Assembly (NCBI GenBank): GCA_030829155.1
Contig: JAURBD010000026.1
Coordinates: 1 to 17,674 of the forward strand
Length of the DNA: 17,674 bases
Reading direction: 5' to 3'
Source of the DNA: Flavobacteriaceae bacterium
GTDB lineage: Bacteria > Bacteroidota > Bacteroidia > Flavobacteriales > Flavobacteriaceae
Of the stretch, positions 14,996 through 17,674 are shown one piece after another. The notes under the pieces are model-generated. The model searched no databases, was not told the origin of the DNA, and worked only from the letters and a program-made list of their open reading frames with translations. Positions within the stretch are counted from its first letter, which is position 1. The number at the start of each line of letters is the position of its first letter. The position numbers were made by a program, and so were the translations under genes.

Positions 14996-16189
14996 TTAAA
15001 AAATCAAACCCAAACTTTTTATACCTAAAAAAAGAAAAAATAATTCAATAAACGATAAAATTATGTTGGAAGTAACAGAGGCTGTTTTCCCTTGCATCAG
15101 TTTGGAATTATTAACCAAAAATACTAAAAACAATCCCACTACTGGAAGTAAAATCCCATTGGTGATTTGTGCAAATCGAATCACTTCAATGGATCGAATC
15201 TGCAAAGAAGAAAAAATAACCCCAGTTGCGAGAACCAAAAGTGCAATACTCTTGTATCCCACTGAATTTGTTTGCCATCCAAAACATTCACAAACTACAA
15301 ATGCGGCTGCCATAGGTGCAGTAATAGCCGAGGTAATCCCTGCAGCAAACAAACCCAAAGACATCAACGTGGTTGCAAAACCGCCATACAAGGGTGCCAA
15401 AGCTTGCCCTAAATCTGAAGCGGACTCAACCGATTGACCCTCCAGTGCAGCGGCGGAAATTATTATGCACAAGGATACCAAACCTCCTAGACTAACAGCA
15501 AATACTGTATCCCATTGAAGGGATTGTAACGAAAAATGCTCTCCTTTTACCAATGCAGCATGAAGAAACAAATTATAAGGTACAACAGTTGTGCCTAATA
15601 AACCAACAATTGTAAGGGTGTCTTTTGCATTAAAAGTGGGTATAAAAATTCCATGTACAAGGTTTTGCAGATTGGGCTTTGTTAATACAGCGGTTATCAA
15701 AAAAGAGACACTCATCAAAAGAACAATGCTGACTAGTACATTTTTTAAAAGCTTATTGGAACCAAACAATATCAATACAGCTACTAAAGTCCCCATAAAA
15801 ATGGGAAGGAAATCAAAACGGGTGCCAAAATAAAAATCCTCACCAGTTGCAATCGACTGGAAACCAATTAAAGCACCGGACAAATTTCCTGCTTCATAGG
15901 CAGCATTTCCTATGAAAATAGCACTAATCAAAAGCAATGTCAAAAGAAATTTAAAAATTGGATTTAAAGTTTGAAGCAGTAAACTCTCGGCTAACCCTTT
16001 TCGGGTAGTGTAACTAATTCGAGCTGTTGTGTTCTGAATAAAAATGGTGATAAAAATGGACAACAACATTGCCCAGAGCAATGAAAATCCATTTTGAACT
16101 CCAGCTAAAACACAGAGTGTAATGGTTCCTGGACCTATAAAAGCGGCCGTTATTATTATTGCTGGACCTCCATTAAATTTTGGAAACAT
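14996..16189 (-). CDS. Nramp-superfamily transporter, YcsG-like, lacking metal-site motifs
   Basis: This 397-residue integral membrane protein has about eleven hydrophobic segments and Nramp-superfamily features. The first helix carries FIGPGTITLCVLAG (17-30), but the canonical DPGN metal-binding motif that should follow GPG is absent. In the sixth helix the canonical MPHN is VPYN (203-206), followed by the normal LFLHAALV. Other Nramp-like signs are NAAYEAGNLSGA (95-106) and an AGITSAITAPMAAAFV segment. Loss of both motifs makes classical Mn2+/Fe2+ transport unlikely. In Bacillus subtilis the Nramp homologue YcsG is encoded with ycsF, kipI and kipA (the pxpABC counterparts), the same partnership as here. 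Import of 5-oxoproline or a related substrate is a reasonable inference but not shown. It is the first gene of the pxp operon; the start is the ATG after an A-rich tract. Confidence 0.85.
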   Translation of the reverse strand: MFPKFNGGPAIIITAAFIGPGTITLCVLAGVQNGFSLLWAMLLSIFITIFIQNTTARISYTTRKGLAESLLLQTLNPIFKFLLTLLLISAIFIGNAAYEAGNLSGALIGFQSIATGEDFYFGTRFDFLPIFMGTLVAVLILFGSNKLLKNVLVSIVLLMSVSFLITAVLTKPNLQNLVHGIFIPTFNAKDTLTIVGLLGTTVVPYNLFLHAALVKGEHFSLQSLQWDTVFAVSLGGLVSLCIIISAAALEGQSVESASDLGQALAPLYGGFATTLMSLGLFAAGITSAITAPMAAAFVVCECFGWQTNSVGYKSIALLVLATGVIFSSLQIRSIEVIRFAQITNGILLPVVGLFLVFLVNNSKLMQGKTASVTSNIILSFIELFFLFLGIKSLGLIF

Positions 16190-16207
16190 TTTTTTTTGTG
16201 AAGTTAA

Positions 16208-16229
16208 TCATTTTACATTAGTGAAATGA
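16208..16229. promoter_or_regulatory. 22-bp dyad upstream of the Nramp-pxp operon
   Basis: TCATTTTAC-ATTA-GTGAAATGA is an inverted repeat with 8 of 9 arm positions complementary and a 4-base spacer, ending 19 bases upstream of the Nramp ATG. Position and symmetry fit an operator for a dimeric regulator of 5-oxoproline use. No TAnnTTTG promoter was recognised next to it. Confidence 0.4.
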
Positions 16230-16260
16230 ACATGTGTTTTTGGCAGAGGGATTACTTTTA

Positions 16261-16346
16261 TTGTTGCTAATCTCCGTGAAAGTGGCCTAGGAGGTAAATA
16301 TTAAATTCATTAGCAAATTAAAAGGTAAGCTTCCAAAGCTTGGTTT
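16261..16346 (-). pseudogene. Fossil fragment of a second pxpB copy
   Basis: These 86 bases align without gaps to 13923-14008 inside pxpB, with 70 of 86 identical by hand count, including unbroken runs of 10 and 16. Read on the minus strand in the pxpB frame, the fragment gives TKLWKLTF-stop-FANEFN followed by LLGHFHGD-stop-QQ. The intact pxpB gives TKLWKLPVCFADEFN and LLDHFNGDKQQ. Two in-frame stops and several non-synonymous changes show it is dead. It begins 2 bases after the dsbD stop and ends about 70 bases before the Nramp start; identity falls to background on both sides. It is in the same orientation as pxpB, so a past tandem duplication of the Nramp-pxpA-pxpB unit followed by deletion is the simplest origin. 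Confidence 0.85.
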
Positions 16347-16348
16347 AT

Positions 16349-17674
16349 TTATTTATTAACAATTCCAGCCAATAACCACTGATAATAAGACCTTGCATCG
16401 GTATACTGTATTGGGCTGTTCAGGAGGGTCCCGTCTGCTTTCATCAACACATAAAAGGGTTGTGATGCAGTATTAAAGTTAAGGCTCTGAAATGCTGCCC
16501 ATTGTTCTCCAACTGTATTTATTTTCTGAATTCTTCCATCAGGAAATTGAAAATTAAATTGGGAAGCTTCATCCAATTTTTTTCGATCATCTACGTACAA
16601 AGAAATCAAAACAACCTCATTTTTTATGATTTGATAAACATCTTTCTGAGACCAAATATTTTCTTCAACTTTTCTACAATTTACACAAGCCCAACCTGTG
16701 AAATCCAAGAGGATAGGCTTTTGTGATTCGCGGGCAACTGCCATACCCTCCTCAAAATCTTTGTAACAATCGAGACCTAAGGGGCAATCATTTTCGGTAG
16801 AATAAATGCTGTAAAATTCAGGTGGAGGAAAACCACTCAATAACTTTAGGGTGTTTTCTTTGGAAACTAATCCGATGGATAAGTAAACCGTAAAAATTAA
16901 ACTGAGCCCCCCTATTGCAATTCTAGTTTTTGAAAGCTTAGCTTTTTGATCGTGTGGAAACCCATAAACTCCAAGGAGATATAGAGTTAGTCCCAAAGCT
17001 AAAAGAAGCCATATTCCCAAAAACACTTCGCGCTTTAAAAGTCCCCAGTGAGAAACCAAATCTGCATTGGATAAAAATTTCAGTGCCAGTGCAAGTTCCA
17101 AAAATCCTAGAGCTACTTTCACAGTGGTCATCCAACCTCCCGATTTGGGCAAGGCATTGAGTGCATTGGGAAATAGGGCAAAAAGAGCGAAGGGTAATGC
17201 CAGAGCAAAACCAAAACCTGTCATCCCTGCAGTGAGCTGAAAAGCACCACCATCAGTTGTCAAACTTCCAGCCAAAAGGGATCCCAAAATTGGACCCGTA
17301 CAAGAAAATGAAACGATTGCTAAAGTGAGTGCCATAAAAAATATTCCCAATCCTCCTTGCATTTCAGATCCAGAATCTGAAGAATTTCCCCAACTGCTGG
17401 GCAATGACAATTCATAGTATCCAAAAAAAGAAAAAGCAAATAAAATAAAGACCGAAAAAAACAAAAGATTTAAAGAGACATTGGTTGCAATAGAATTCAG
17501 TATCTCTGGGTTGATCGAATCAATAAAATGAAAGGGCAAACTCAAAATTACATAGATCAAAACTATAAAAAAACCGTAGAGTAAAGCGTTTGAAACTCCT
17601 TTACGCAAACTTTTAGCTTGCTTTAAGAAAAAGGAAACCGTGAGGGGTATCATGGGAAAAACGCAAGGAGTGAA
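16349..17674 (-). CDS. dsbD: DsbD-like thiol:disulfide interchange protein, 5' partial
   Basis: The open frame continues to the right edge beyond the first internal ATG at 17653, adding residues that complete FTPCVFPMIPLTVSFF, the first membrane helix signature of DsbD. The gene is therefore truncated at its 5' end by the window, and the N-terminal periplasmic domain is not visible. What remains is a membrane domain of about eight helices with one membrane Cys in FTPCVFP and its partner in FSCTGP (Cys 118 counted from 17653). A C-terminal thioredoxin-like domain follows, with the redox motif WACVNCRK (Cys 323 and 326; bases 16676-16687). DsbD passes electrons from cytoplasmic thioredoxin across the inner membrane to periplasmic thiol proteins. 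An extra DCPLGLDCYKDFEEG segment (Cys 290 and 296) precedes the thioredoxin domain. The C-terminus is normal and ends right at the pxpB fossil. Confidence 0.9.
   Translation of the reverse strand, partial: FTPCVFPMIPLTVSFFLKQAKSLRKGVSNALLYGFFIVLIYVILSLPFHFIDSINPEILNSIATNVSLNLLFFSVFILFAFSFFGYYELSLPSSWGNSSDSGSEMQGGLGIFFMALTLAIVSFSCTGPILGSLLAGSLTTDGGAFQLTAGMTGFGFALALPFALFALFPNALNALPKSGGWMTTVKVALGFLELALALKFLSNADLVSHWGLLKREVFLGIWLLLALGLTLYLLGVYGFPHDQKAKLSKTRIAIGGLSLIFTVYLSIGLVSKENTLKLLSGFPPPEFYSIYSTENDCPLGLDCYKDFEEGMAVARESQKPILLDFTGWACVNCRKVEENIWSQKDVYQIIKNEVVLISLYVDDRKKLDEASQFNFQFPDGRIQKINTVGEQWAAFQSLNFNTASQPFYVLMKADGTLLNSPIQYTDARSYYQWLLAGIVNK

Noticed and set aside
15063..15437. 124-codon plus-strand open frame antisense to the Nramp-like gene
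   Set aside because: It is fully inside a well-supported membrane protein gene, is Lys/Pro/Thr-rich as expected from antisense of hydrophobic codons, and shows no family motif.
14996..16189. Annotation of the transporter as a manganese transporter MntH
   Set aside because: The DPGN and MPHN metal-binding motifs are both missing, and the gene belongs to a 5-oxoprolinase operon as YcsG does.

Overview
The window is AT-rich, densely packed chromosomal DNA that looks like a member of the Bacteroidota, most likely a marine-type Flavobacteriaceae. The basis is the base composition, the short or overlapping gene junctions, the weak Shine-Dalgarno signals, the TAnnTTTG-type promoter elements, and the protein flavour (flavobacterial long GapN, class II IlvC, DsbD with a C-terminal thioredoxin domain). 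This is inference from the sequence only; no genus is claimed. I see no tRNA, rRNA, CRISPR, insertion sequence or phage gene.

Layout. Positions 1-238 hold a decayed, stop-riddled minus-strand remnant of an L-serine ammonia-lyase gene that runs off the left edge. A translationally coupled pair follows on the plus strand: a membrane-anchored alpha/beta hydrolase and a small DoxX-like membrane protein. Next come a minus-strand gapN (NADP-dependent non-phosphorylating glyceraldehyde-3-phosphate dehydrogenase) and, diverging from it, a DASS/SLC13-family anion:Na+ symporter gene. The centre (4948-11612, minus strand) is a complete isoleucine/valine operon in the order ilvD-ilvB-ilvN-ilvC-ilvA with junctions of 0 to 10 bases. 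It covers threonine to 2-oxobutyrate (IlvA), acetohydroxyacid synthesis (IlvBN), reductoisomerisation (IlvC) and dehydration (IlvD). The final transaminase and the leu genes are not in the window.

After a 373-base divergent intergenic region comes a plus-strand nitroreductase-family gene, whose 3' end overlaps the convergent 5-oxoprolinase operon by 38 bases. That operon (16189 down to 12677) is an Nramp-like transporter followed by pxpA, pxpB and pxpC, overlapping or nearly so. PxpABC hydrolyses 5-oxoproline to glutamate at the expense of ATP. The Nramp-like protein lacks both metal-binding signature motifs of true Nramp transporters and resembles the YcsG type found with the same genes in Bacillus subtilis. 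The right edge is a 5'-truncated dsbD-like thiol:disulfide interchange gene.

The most unusual signal is at 16261-16346, between dsbD and the Nramp gene. It is an 86-base ungapped echo of the middle of pxpB (13923-14008; 70 of 86 positions identical by hand count). Read in the pxpB frame it gives recognisable PxpB residues interrupted by stop codons, so it is a fossil of a second pxpB copy. Together with the dead serine-deaminase remnant at the left edge, it shows recent gene loss and rearrangement around amino-acid genes. I did not find a convincing new multi-gene system.
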